DNA of 21,099 nt, taken from the IMG/VR virus record IMGVR_UViG_3300007520_000095, positions 1 through 21,099 of that record; one strand, written 5' to 3'. Origin of the DNA: a virus. A program made the translations under genes and the position numbers. This document shows, one piece after another, positions 12,111-19,108 of this stretch (position 1 is the first letter of the stretch; each line of letters starts with the position of its first letter). The notes below the pieces were generated by a model. That model did not search any database and was not told the origin of the DNA. It was given only the letters and a program-made list of their open reading frames with translations.

Positions 12111-13531
12111 CCAGCCGCATCATCGCCCGCCTCACCGGCCATCCCTGGCTGATCCAGTCCGAGGCGTTGGACACCATGCTGCAACTCGCCGCCCGCGATA
12201 TGCCAGACGAGGCGACCATCGACGCCTGGAAGCGCGGGCCGTCGCGTGAGGCGCTGGCATCCCGCCAGGGCGACAGCCTCGGCAACGCCCCCACCGCCCG
12301 CGTGCGCAATGGCGTGGCCATCGTGCCCATCGCCGGCCCGATCTTCCGCTATGCCAACCTGTTCACCAATTTCAGCGGCGCCACCGCCTTGTCGGATTTC
12401 GCGGCCAACATGGCCGCCGCCGTGGCCGACAGCCGGGTGAAGTCAATCGTGCTGGAAATCGACAGCCCTGGCGGCGAGGTGACCGGCTTGGCCGAAGCCG
12501 CGCGCATGATCGCCGAGGCCGCCATCACCAAGCCGGTCGCGGCGTTCATCGAAGGCGCGGCCATGTCGGCGGCCTACTGGCTGGCCAGCGCCGCCGGCGA
12601 GATCACCATTGCCAGCACCGGCGCGGTCGGCTCGCTCGGCGCCGTCGTCGCTATGCAGGACAGCCGCGACGCCCAGGCGAAATCCGGTGTGCGTCGCTAC
12701 CAGTTCGTCTCCAGCCAGACGCCGAACAAACTGCTCGACCCCACCACCGACGCGGGTGCCGCGCGGGTGCAGGCGTTCGCCGACCGTCTCGCCGGTGAGT
12801 TCCTGGCCGACGCCGCCGGCAATCGCGGCATGTCCGTCGCGGACCTGCTCGCCGCCACCGACGGCGGTGGCCTGCTGGTCGGCGCCGATGCGGTGGCCGC
12901 CGGCCTCGCCGATCACGTGGGCGGCTTTGAGGAAACACTGGCCCGCCTGGCTGCCGGCGGTGGCCGCCTGCGCACGTCCATTCCATCCCGCCCCACCGGA
13001 CCCGCCCCGCGGGCCACATCTCAGGAGCCCGCCATGAGCAACCCCGCTCAGACCGAAGCCCCGGCCTCCACGCCGGAGACCACCGCCGAAGCCAGCGCGC
13101 CGCCCCCGGCCCCGATCGCCGAGGCAGCGGCCCCGCCCGCCACGCCCCCCGCCGATCCCGTCGCCGTCGAGCGCACCCGCTGCGCCGCCATCCAGTCCGC
13201 CGCCGGCCCCGGCTTCGGCGCGCTGGCCACCCTCGCCGTCTCCAGCGGCTGGCCGGTGGAGCAGTTCACCGCCGCCCAGGCGGCCAGCCAGTCCGCCGTG
13301 GATGCCGCCCGCACCCAGGCGACCGCCGGCGCCTTCCGCGACTCCCTGCCGGCCCCCATCGCCGGGGGCGGCGCGGCGGGCGATCTGCCGGCCGACCCGG
13401 GCGAGCGTGCGAGGTTGGAGTTCGCCGCTGATCCCAAGTTGCGGGCCGAGTTCGCCACCGAGGGCCGCTACGTCGCGTACGTCCAGGCCGTGGCCGCCGG
13501 CAAGGTCCGCACCATCGGCAAGCGCGCCTGA
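12107..13531 (+). CDS. S49-family head maturation protease with C-terminal scaffold, 474 aa
   Basis: This is the lambda gpC counterpart (439 aa), cleaving itself and scaffold during prohead maturation. The S49/SppA-type protease domain spans about residues 66-285, with VKSIVLEIDSPGGEVTGLAE and IEGAAMSAAYWLAS. Ser154 is the likely nucleophile. Lys208 (in SSQTPNKLLDP), 54 residues later, is the likely general base, a spacing close to that in lambda gpC. Residues 286-360 are an Ala/Pro-rich linker, and 360-474 form a helical scaffold-like domain. ATGA couples it to the portal. A nested in-frame start at codon 310 probably gives the free scaffold. Confidence 0.9.
   Translation: MTSRIIARLTGHPWLIQSEALDTMLQLAARDMPDEATIDAWKRGPSREALASRQGDSLGNAPTARVRNGVAIVPIAGPIFRYANLFTNFSGATALSDFAANMAAAVADSRVKSIVLEIDSPGGEVTGLAEAARMIAEAAITKPVAAFIEGAAMSAAYWLASAAGEITIASTGAVGSLGAVVAMQDSRDAQAKSGVRRYQFVSSQTPNKLLDPTTDAGAARVQAFADRLAGEFLADAAGNRGMSVADLLAATDGGGLLVGADAVAAGLADHVGGFEETLARLAAGGGRLRTSIPSRPTGPAPRATSQEPAMSNPAQTEAPASTPETTAEASAPPPAPIAEAAAPPATPPADPVAVERTRCAAIQSAAGPGFGALATLAVSSGWPVEQFTAAQAASQSAVDAARTQATAGAFRDSLPAPIAGGGAAGDLPADPGERARLEFAADPKLRAEFATEGRYVAYVQAVAAGKVRTIGKRA
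13034..13531 (+). CDS. Nested scaffold protein (Nu3-like), 165 aa
   Basis: Inside the protease gene, in the same frame, ATG 13034 is preceded by a strong ribosome site (AGGAG at 13023-13027, six bases away). It would yield the last 165 residues: an Ala/Pro-rich leader, then a helical part (WPVEQFTAAQAASQSAVDAA onward) typical of phage scaffolds. Lambda uses the same trick: Nu3 is translated from within gene C. Internal initiation is inferred from sequence and from this precedent. Confidence 0.65.
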   Translation: MSNPAQTEAPASTPETTAEASAPPPAPIAEAAAPPATPPADPVAVERTRCAAIQSAAGPGFGALATLAVSSGWPVEQFTAAQAASQSAVDAARTQATAGAFRDSLPAPIAGGGAAGDLPADPGERARLEFAADPKLRAEFATEGRYVAYVQAVAAGKVRTIGKRA

Positions 13532-13592
13532 CCTGCTCACCCCACCCAGCCTCCGGCCGGCCTGAAGGCCGCCGCGCACAGGACCCGCACCC

Positions 13593-14150
13593 ATGACCCA
13601 GCTTGCCACCGCCGTTGCCCGAACCTACGTGCAGGGCGATATCGAAGATCTTCAGGTCGCGGCCGCCGTCGCCATCTACGAGGGCAGCGCCATCGGCCTT
13701 GTCTCCGGCTACGCCCGCCAGCTCGCGGCCGGCGACAAGTTCCAGGGCTTCGCTTTGTGCGATGTTGCCGTGCAGACCAGCGCTGGCGATCAGCGCGTGC
13801 GCGTCCGCACCAAGGGCCGCATCGTGCTGACCGTCGCCTCGGTGGCAGTCACCGACATCGGCAAGCCGGTGTTCGCCAGCGACGGCAACGCCTTCACGCT
13901 CACCCAGTCCACCAACAGCCATATCGGCCGCGTGGCCGACGTGTATGGCGCCAACCTGGCGCTGGTTGAATACGACGCCCACCGCGCCGGCCTCGGTGCC
14001 GGCGGCATCGCCGAACTGACGGACAGCTCCGGCGGCACCGCCAGCGATACCCTGGCCGCTATCACCGGCTCGTACGTCGAAGCGACCATCGAAAATACGG
14101 TGGCGAGCATGGCAGCCAAGATCAACGCCATCATCCGCCAACTCGGCTGA
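13593..14150 (+). CDS. Capsid decoration/cement protein (DUF2190-like, gpD position), 185 aa
   Basis: Decoration proteins bind the expanded capsid and stabilise it. Residues 13-120 carry the family's beta-rich pattern: VQGDIEDLQVAAAVAIYEGS, LVSGYARQLAAGDKFQGFAL, VRVRTKGRIVLTV, then GKPVFASDGNAFTLT and SHIGRVADVYG. Residues 130-185 are an extra C-terminal stretch, Gly/Ser/Thr-rich and then helical (TVASMAAKINAIIRQLG), not found in lambda gpD (110 aa); it may trimerise. The gene lies between protease/scaffold and capsid genes, as D does in lambda. AGGAC precedes ATG 13593. Confidence 0.8.
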   Translation: MTQLATAVARTYVQGDIEDLQVAAAVAIYEGSAIGLVSGYARQLAAGDKFQGFALCDVAVQTSAGDQRVRVRTKGRIVLTVASVAVTDIGKPVFASDGNAFTLTQSTNSHIGRVADVYGANLALVEYDAHRAGLGAGGIAELTDSSGGTASDTLAAITGSYVEATIENTVASMAAKINAIIRQLG

Positions 14151-14151
14151 T

Positions 14152-14184
14152 CCGGCCTCACTCCACCTCATGGCGCCAGGCCGG
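14152..14184. repeat. 7-bp inverted repeat between decoration and capsid genes
   Basis: CCGGCCT (14152-14158) and AGGCCGG (14178-14184) are perfect complements with a 19-nt loop, just after the decoration gene stop and before the capsid ribosome site. No U-run follows. It may stabilise or process the highly expressed capsid mRNA, or be chance in GC-rich DNA. Confidence 0.35.
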
Positions 14185-14219
14185 CCGTTGAGCCCCCGCG
14201 CGCGAAGGAACCCTGAACA

Positions 14220-15179
14220 ATGACTCTCGGCACAGGCATCGGCGCGAACTACAGCTCGCGCGCCATCATCGGTCGCTTTTACGAGCGGCTCTCCGAAACC
14301 CAGCCCCCGGCGTGGGTGGAGAGCCTCGCCTTTCGGGTGGACAGCGACCAGCCCAGCGAGACCTACAACTGGCTCGGCATGTCGCCAGTCATGCGCGAAT
14401 GGGTCGGCGGCCGGGCTGCGCAGGGTTTCCGCACCAACGGCTTGACGGTCACCAACCGGCTGTTCGAGGCCACGGTCAACGTCTCGCTGGACGACATCCG
14501 CCGCGACAAGACTGGCCAGTTTCTCGCCCGCATCGATGAGCTGCCCGGCCGCGCCCAGCAGCACCGCGCCCGCCTGCTCACCGATCTGATCCTGACCGGC
14601 GAAGCCGCTGTGTGCTACGACGGGCAGTTCTTCTTTGACACCGACCACGCCGAGGGCAGTAGCGGCACCCAGTCAAACGACCTCGCCTTCGACATTTCCG
14701 ACAACGGCACCGGCGGCACTGCTACCGCGCCGGCAGCGAGCACCATCCAGGCGGCGGTCCTTCAGGCCGTTCAGGCCATCATGGGCTTCAAGGATGACAA
14801 GGGCGAGCCCGTCAACGAGGGGGCGATGAACTTTGAGGTTCACGTGCCGGTCACGTTCATGGGTGAAACGATGAAGGCGCTGGATATGCCGCTGATTGGC
14901 GGCGGCGACAGCAACGTCCTGGTGAACAATCGGAAATTCAACCTGATCTCGGTCATCAACCCGCGTCTGACCTGGACCACGAAGCTGGCGGTCTACAACA
15001 CCGACGGCACCACGAAGCCGTTCATCGAGCAGGTCGAATACGATCCCATCATGGTGGCAATCGCCGAGGACTCCGAGCACGAGAAGCTCAAGCGCGAGCA
15101 CATCTACAGCGTCGAGCGCATGGGCAACGTGGCGTTCGGCATGTGGCAGAAGGCCTGCCTCGTCACGCTGGCGGCCTGA
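14220..15179 (+). CDS. Major capsid protein, Mu gpT-like, 319 aa
   Basis: The main head shell subunit. It resembles the Mu gpT family rather than lambda gpE. Features include the N-terminal SSRAIIGRFYERLSE, VREW-type SPVMREWVGGRAAQGFRTNG, VSLDDIRRDKTGQFLARIDE, and the family hallmark CYDGQFFFDTDHAEG at about residues 138-153. The C-terminal half has FEVHVPVTFMGETMKALDMP and YNTDGTTKPFIEQVEYDP, then YSVERMGNVAFGMWQKACLV. The length is close to Mu gpT (305 aa). The ribosome site GAAGGAA lies nine bases before ATG 14220. A Mu-type capsid inside a lambda-type packaging module indicates modular exchange. Confidence 0.88.
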   Translation: MTLGTGIGANYSSRAIIGRFYERLSETQPPAWVESLAFRVDSDQPSETYNWLGMSPVMREWVGGRAAQGFRTNGLTVTNRLFEATVNVSLDDIRRDKTGQFLARIDELPGRAQQHRARLLTDLILTGEAAVCYDGQFFFDTDHAEGSSGTQSNDLAFDISDNGTGGTATAPAASTIQAAVLQAVQAIMGFKDDKGEPVNEGAMNFEVHVPVTFMGETMKALDMPLIGGGDSNVLVNNRKFNLISVINPRLTWTTKLAVYNTDGTTKPFIEQVEYDPIMVAIAEDSEHEKLKREHIYSVERMGNVAFGMWQKACLVTLAA

Positions 15180-15187
15180 GCGCCCTC

Positions 15188-15511
15188 GTGAGCGTCTTCG
15201 ACGAAGCGATGGAAGATCTGCACAACGACGCGGATCTCTCCATCGCCGCCGAGTTCCGCCGCCCGCCCTTCGCGTGGGTGGCGGTGCGGGCGATCCTGTC
15301 TCAGTCCACCGACGCAATCGGCGGGCTGGGCGGCCTCGGCGCGCGAGCCGGGCAAGTTCAGGCCGACATCCTGGCCGCCGCCATCACCGATACGCCCACC
15401 AAGGGCGACCAGCTCCGCATCGGCGCCACCGCCTACACCGTTGAGGCGGCCGAGCGCGACGCCCTGGCGCTGTCATGGCGCCTGACGCTCAGCGACGCGA
15501 CGCAGCCCTGA
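15188..15511 (+). CDS. Head-tail joining protein (gpFII-like), 107 aa
   Basis: FII-type proteins bind the filled head and create the tail docking site. The start is GTG 15188, nine bases after the capsid stop, with no clear ribosome site, so it probably depends on reinitiation. The pattern fits the small beta-barrel family: helix SVFDEAMEDLHNDADLSIAA, then WVAVRAILSQS, ARAGQVQADILAA, DTPTKGDQLRIGATAYTVEA and LALSWRLTLSD. The length is near lambda gpFII (117 aa). Its stop overlaps the next start as TGATG. Confidence 0.75.
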   Translation: MSVFDEAMEDLHNDADLSIAAEFRRPPFAWVAVRAILSQSTDAIGGLGGLGARAGQVQADILAAAITDTPTKGDQLRIGATAYTVEAAERDALALSWRLTLSDATQP

Positions 15512-15963
15512 TGCCCATATCCCTCCGCGAAACCGCGCTGGCCGCCGTTGCCGCCCGGCTGACCTCACAAATCTCCGCCGCCATAGTCGAGCGCGCCCGA
15601 CGCTCCGAGGTCGACACCGATAACGAAACGCTGCCGCGCCTGGTGCTCACCGGCGGCGACCTCGATGCCGACGCCACGCTGGAAGCGCTGATGGTGCACT
15701 ACACCCTGTCCTTCGTGGTCGAGGGCTACGCCCGCGCCGCCACCGACCTCGCCGCGGAACAGGCGCAATCAGCCCTGTATGCTCAAGTGGTGGCCGCCCT
15801 GGCGGGGTGGGAGCCGGCGGTGGCCGGCATCGGCGACATGCAGGAGGCCGGGGCCGAGTTCGCCCTGCTCTCCGCCGACGCCGCCGCCCGCCCGGCCGGC
15901 CAGTTCGCCGCCCGCTTCTCTCTCCGCCTCATCGCCGCGACCGGCAACCCGTACGCCGCTTAG
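15511..15963 (+). CDS. Tail terminator / minor tail protein (gpU/gpZ position), 150 aa
   Basis: ATG 15511 overlaps the stop of the joining protein (TGATG). The N-terminal helix SLRETALAAVAARLTSQISA, followed by LPRLVLTGGDLDADAT and two long strands (YTLSFVVEGYARAATDLAAE and the C-terminal AARFSLRLIAATGNPYA), fits small tail-completion or terminator proteins that cap the tail tube. Order (after the FII-like gene, before the tail tube) supports this. Sequence alone does not separate a U-type from a Z-type role. Confidence 0.6.
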   Translation: MPISLRETALAAVAARLTSQISAAIVERARRSEVDTDNETLPRLVLTGGDLDADATLEALMVHYTLSFVVEGYARAATDLAAEQAQSALYAQVVAALAGWEPAVAGIGDMQEAGAEFALLSADAAARPAGQFAARFSLRLIAATGNPYAA

Positions 15964-15972
15964 GAGCGCCCC

Positions 15973-17148
15973 ATGCCCGTAACGACACTCATCCGCTTTC
16001 GTCAGGCCGCCGTGGCGGTCAAGGCCGAAGTCACTCCTGGCACCGACAGTATCGCCGGCACGCCCGCCACGGGTGACTGGGTGGCCGGCTCCGGCACGCT
16101 GGCGCTCAACCCCATCGTCATTTCGGACCCCAGCTTCACCGGCAGCATGGACGCCGCGGTGGACAGCGTTGGCGGCTTCAAGCCGACGCTTACCCTGCAG
16201 GTGCCGTTTCGGGGCTCCGGCACTGCTGGCACCGAGCCTGGGGTGGCCAAGCTGCTCAAGGCCTGCACCATGGCGGTCACCACCACCGCCGCCGCTGTCG
16301 GCGTCCCCACCGCCGCCGCCGCCGGCACCACCACCACCGTCACCGCCGCCACGCCATTCGGCACCACGGCCGACGCGTACAACGGCATGCCGCTGATCGT
16401 GGCTGGCGACCAGTCCTTCACAACCGGAATCGTTGACTACACGGCAGCTCGGGTCATCAGCATGGGCGAAACCCGCACCGCGCTGACCACCGACAGCGAC
16501 CTGCAGATCCCGATCAACAATATCTATCGCCCGACCTCCGACGAGGCCGTCTTTACGACCACGAGCATCTACCTGTTTCATGACGGAATCCGCTACAGGC
16601 TGACGGGCTGCCAGGGCACCTGGTCGTTGGAGATGACGGCCGGTGGCAGCGGCATGTTTACGTTCACGCTCACCGGTCAGCTTTCCGCCGCGCCCGATAG
16701 CACCGTCCTGCCCGCCGGGGCCGCCGCCGCCCTCTCCGCCCTTCCCACGGCGCCGGTGTGGATGAACGGCCGCAGCCAGATCAACCTTGGAACCGCGCGG
16801 GTGCGGACCTTCCGCTTGGATTTCGGCGTGCAATCGGTGCTGCCCGACAACCCCGAGTCGATCTACGGCTTCGATCCTGGCGTGCCGATCGGCCGCCGCC
16901 CCGCTGGCAGCATCGACCCGCTGGCCGACACCGCCACCCATGTGGCCATGTTCAGCGCGATGTCCGCGAATACCGCCGTGCCATATTTCGCCATTCTCGG
17001 CAGCACCGCCGGCAACCGCATGCTGGTGATGGTCGCCGCCATGCGCATGCAGGGCATGGACCTGGCCGAGCGCGATGGGCTCGGCGCCCACAACATCCCA
17101 TTCCAGGCGGACGGCCCGGACGCCGGCTGTTCGCTCTGCTTCTTCTGA
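15973..17148 (+). CDS. Major tail tube protein, 391 aa
   Basis: It forms the stacked hexameric rings of the tail tube. Location (after the terminator-like gene, before the tail chaperones) and beta-rich composition fit gpV-type tube proteins. Recognisable segments are FTGSMDAAVDSVGGFKPTLT and LQVPFRGSG, a mid-section YRLTGCQGTWSLEMTAGGSG with MFTFTLTGQLSAAPD, and a C-terminal VRTFRLDFGVQSVLPDNPES. Residues 98-122 are an Ala/Thr-rich low-complexity stretch, encoded by GCC and ACC runs at 16260-16350, that may be a surface loop. It is longer than lambda gpV (246 aa). GGAG lies six bases before ATG 15973. Confidence 0.78.
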   Translation: MPVTTLIRFRQAAVAVKAEVTPGTDSIAGTPATGDWVAGSGTLALNPIVISDPSFTGSMDAAVDSVGGFKPTLTLQVPFRGSGTAGTEPGVAKLLKACTMAVTTTAAAVGVPTAAAAGTTTTVTAATPFGTTADAYNGMPLIVAGDQSFTTGIVDYTAARVISMGETRTALTTDSDLQIPINNIYRPTSDEAVFTTTSIYLFHDGIRYRLTGCQGTWSLEMTAGGSGMFTFTLTGQLSAAPDSTVLPAGAAAALSALPTAPVWMNGRSQINLGTARVRTFRLDFGVQSVLPDNPESIYGFDPGVPIGRRPAGSIDPLADTATHVAMFSAMSANTAVPYFAILGSTAGNRMLVMVAAMRMQGMDLAERDGLGAHNIPFQADGPDAGCSLCFF

Positions 17149-17157
17149 GGAAACACG

Positions 17158-17769
17158 ATGCCGGATGACATGATCTCCACCGCCGAGCCGGTGTTCAGCG
17201 CGCTGGACACCGACACCATCACGCCGGACGGTTCGCCGCGCAGCTACACGTTGCGGGTGCCGAGCTACCGCCAGGCCAACGCCGTGCGCCGCCTGTTGCG
17301 CCAGATTGCCGGCACGGACTTTGTGCAGGCCGTGCTGCTCGACACGCTGCGCGAGGTGATGCGCCAGATCGCACCGCCGAACCTGGCCGAGGTGCTGGCG
17401 CAGATCGACGAGGCCGAGGCAACGCCGGAGGACCGGCGCGCCCAGGCCCGCCTGCAGGTGATCGAGGCGGCGGCCATGCCGGTGCCCGCGTATGCGGAAA
17501 TGGTCGACCGCCGCGACCGGTACGTCGAGCAAATGCCAGTTGTACGCCTGCGCCACATGCTGGTGGACTGGCGCGGCCCCGGCCTGCCGCCCTTCGCCAC
17601 CGTCGGCGGGCTGGCGCCGGAGGATATCGATGACATCATTCCCGCCCCGGAGTTCGCCGCCCTGGCCCGCCGCGCCGAGTCGCTGCTGGTGGTCGGTCGG
17701 GCCATGGTGGGAAACTCCGTGGCGCCTACCACGTCGCCCGCGATCCCGCCAATTTCGCCGGAGGGCTGA
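17158..17769 (+). CDS. Tail assembly chaperone (gpG-like), 203 aa
   Basis: G-type proteins hold the tape measure protein while the tail tube assembles. The N-terminus has ITPDGSPRSYTLRVPSYRQA, like other tail chaperones that begin with a small beta region. A helical middle follows (NAVRRLLRQIAGTDFVQAVL; DRRAQARLQVIEAAAMPVPA). The zero-frame product ends at TGA 17767-17769. Before that stop, GGGAAAC at 17709-17715 is a canonical -1 slippery heptamer, so a fraction of ribosomes should make a longer GT fusion. It lies between tube and tape measure genes as in lambda, where gpG is 140 aa. Confidence 0.8.
   Translation: MPDDMISTAEPVFSALDTDTITPDGSPRSYTLRVPSYRQANAVRRLLRQIAGTDFVQAVLLDTLREVMRQIAPPNLAEVLAQIDEAEATPEDRRAQARLQVIEAAAMPVPAYAEMVDRRDRYVEQMPVVRLRHMLVDWRGPGLPPFATVGGLAPEDIDDIIPAPEFAALARRAESLLVVGRAMVGNSVAPTTSPAIPPISPEG
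17709..17715 (+). other. Programmed -1 ribosomal frameshift site (G GGA AAC)
   Basis: In the chaperone's reading frame the codons read G-GGA-AAC. Slipping back one base re-pairs both tRNAs as GGG-AAA, the same type of site used by lambda G-T (GGGAAAG). The -1 frame is open from 17634 to its stop at 18009-18011. A small hairpin, CGTGG (17718-17722) with CCACG (17729-17733), follows directly and may help. Confidence 0.85.
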
Positions 17770-18011
17770 GGCTCGAAGGCGGCTCGGCGTGGCTGCTCGG
17801 CGGCGAGGAATGGACCCGGAACCCGCGCCTGGTCATACCGCCCGCCTGGCACGGTTTCGTGCGCCTGTGGTCGAATTGCCGTGGCGAGACGGGCTTTGCG
17901 CATTGGCCCGACCCCGGCGGCGTCAACGATCAGGCGGCCTGGGTGGTGGACGCGTTCGCGGCGTTGTCAGCGATCGACGCGGAATGGCGGGCTGAGAGAA
18001 AGACCGGATGA
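17715..18011 (+). CDS. T-like extension of the tail chaperone, made as a GT fusion (-1 frame)
   Basis: After slippage at 17709-17715, translation continues in the -1 frame for 98 codons and ends at TGA 18009-18011, overlapping the next start as ATGA. The fusion would be 186 + 98 = 284 aa, almost the size of lambda gpGT (279 aa). The extension is protein-like and not a shadow: LEGGSAWLLGGEEWTRNPRL, then WHGFVRLWSNCRGETGFAHW and DPGGVNDQAAWVVDAFAALS. It has no good start codon of its own, which also argues for frameshifting. It fills what would otherwise be a 238-base gap between tail genes. The T part is expected to contact tube subunits or the tape measure. Confidence 0.8.
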   Translation, partial: LRGAYHVARDPANFAGGLRLEGGSAWLLGGEEWTRNPRLVIPPAWHGFVRLWSNCRGETGFAHWPDPGGVNDQAAWVVDAFAALSAIDAEWRAERKTG

Positions 18012-18742
18012 CCTATATTCGCGCCACCGTCACCGGCAACCTCGTCAAGGCCATGGACACCGAAATCCGCAAGGTCGCGGGCGCGCTGCGGCGGGCGGTG
18101 GAAACCACGGGCAAGCAGGTGCAGGGCGAGCTCCGCGCCCAGGCCCGCGGCGCCGGCTTCAAGGATCGTGGGCGGTCCATCGCCAATGCGTGGCGGCTGG
18201 CCGTGTATCCCCGCCCCGGCATGGGCACGCGGAGCCTCAAGCCAGCTGCGCTGGTCAGCAGCCGCATGTCAAAGGTGGTGGAGGCATTTGACAAGGGCGC
18301 CGAGATCACCGCCAAGAACGGCAAATACATGGCATTCCCCACGGGCTACAACGCGCGCGGCGGCAGGCGTGGCGCCGGCACCCGGGGCGGTGTGCGTGTC
18401 ACCACTGACCAGATGATCGCGGCGGGCAAGCGCGGCGAGGCCTTCGTGCTGAAACTGGACGGCCGCCCCGGCCGGGCTTTGTGGTGCCTTCGGGTGGCCG
18501 ATGCGCGCGGCAAAAAGAACAAGCTGCGCCTGTTCGTTGGCACCAGCACGGAGGTGGTCACCGGCAAGGTCAAGGGCCTCGCCCAGCGCCGCAAGGATGT
18601 GCTGGCACAAGGCTTCGTGCCGATGTTCTTCCTGATGCGGCGCGTGACCCTGCGCAAGCGCCTGGACGTGGCCGGCGTCCGCGCCCGCGCCGGCGCGATG
18701 TACGCGGCGAACGCGGTGCGGGAGCTGAACGCGCTGGGCTAG
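18008..18742 (+). CDS. Tail-associated protein (DUF6441-like), 244 aa
   Basis: Probably a minor tail or tail-completion protein. The basic N-terminal helix (KAMDTEIRKVAGALRRAVET, then TGKQVQGELRAQARGAGF) followed by IANAWRLAVYPRPGMGTRSL, ALVSSRMSKVVEAFDKGAEI and GKYMAFPTGYNA matches the general plan of proteins found between tail chaperone and tape measure genes in alphaproteobacterial phages (DUF6441). It is also reminiscent of HK97 gp10-type proteins. ATG 18008 is coupled to the chaperone extension (ATGA). Its TAG stop overlaps the stop of the convergent lipoprotein gene within the palindrome CTAG. Family assignment comes from memory of sequence pattern and is moderate. Confidence 0.65.
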   Translation: MTYIRATVTGNLVKAMDTEIRKVAGALRRAVETTGKQVQGELRAQARGAGFKDRGRSIANAWRLAVYPRPGMGTRSLKPAALVSSRMSKVVEAFDKGAEITAKNGKYMAFPTGYNARGGRRGAGTRGGVRVTTDQMIAAGKRGEAFVLKLDGRPGRALWCLRVADARGKKNKLRLFVGTSTEVVTGKVKGLAQRRKDVLAQGFVPMFFLMRRVTLRKRLDVAGVRARAGAMYAANAVRELNALG

Positions 18743-19038
18743 GGCATCTGCCCTGTGCTGCGCCAGTAATCCATGCAGCTGGCGTGCATCTGGTTGGCCC
18801 GTGCGGTTCCCTCCAAGTCGAGAATTGACCGGGCCTGCCAACCGGCCATCGCAAATTGCGTCTTCGTGCGGCAGCCAAGATCGGCCTGCTTTGTGCCTGA
18901 TCGGCGTTCTTCCCGATCCGAATAGATCGCGTAAGCGCGCTGTGCCTCGCGTTCGACTTCCGTCATCCGCTGCGCCGGGGCAATCCCCTGCGTCGCGCAC
19001 CCCGCCAGCGCCACCGCCACCAACACCATCGCCCGCAT
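18739..19038 (-). CDS. Small lipoprotein in opposite orientation (moron-like), 99 aa
   Basis: The N-terminus is a bacterial lipoprotein signal (MRAMVLVAVALAGC, lipobox LAGC, lipidated Cys14), so the mature protein should be anchored on the outer or inner membrane facing the periplasm. The mature part (about 85 residues) is helical and charged (MTEVEREAQRAYAIYSDREE), with two further cysteines, Cys56 and Cys88, that could form a disulfide. A strong ribosome site (GGAGGA, four bases before ATG 19038) fixes the start. It is the only minus-strand gene in the late region and has its own weak promoter candidate. This is typical of a lysogen-expressed moron, for example for superinfection exclusion or envelope change. 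Specific function unknown. Confidence 0.75.
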   Translation of the reverse strand: MRAMVLVAVALAGCATQGIAPAQRMTEVEREAQRAYAIYSDREERRSGTKQADLGCRTKTQFAMAGWQARSILDLEGTARANQMHASCMDYWRSTGQMP

Positions 19039-19064
19039 TGCATCCTCCATGCTGCCTGCGGGCC

Positions 19065-19093
19065 ATTGTGCCACCGACGCAACTACCTGACCA
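19065..19093 (-). promoter_or_regulatory. Candidate promoter of the lipoprotein gene
   Basis: On the minus strand, TGGTCA (19093-19088), 17-bp spacer, CACAAT (19070-19065); each hexamer matches consensus at four of six positions. It lies about 27 bases before the lipoprotein start codon. The match is weak, but an independent promoter is expected because no other minus-strand gene is nearby. Confidence 0.35.
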
Positions 19094-19108
19094 GAGGAGC
19101 GCGTGAGC

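Noticed and set aside
13554-13574. Terminator between the protease and decoration genes
   Set aside because: There is only a 5-bp GC stem (13558-13571) and no U-run; such short stems are common by chance in this composition.
15769-17556. 595-codon minus-strand frame opposite the tail tube gene
   Set aside because: It spans several plus-strand tail genes and is Gly/His/Arg-rich low complexity; no start signal.
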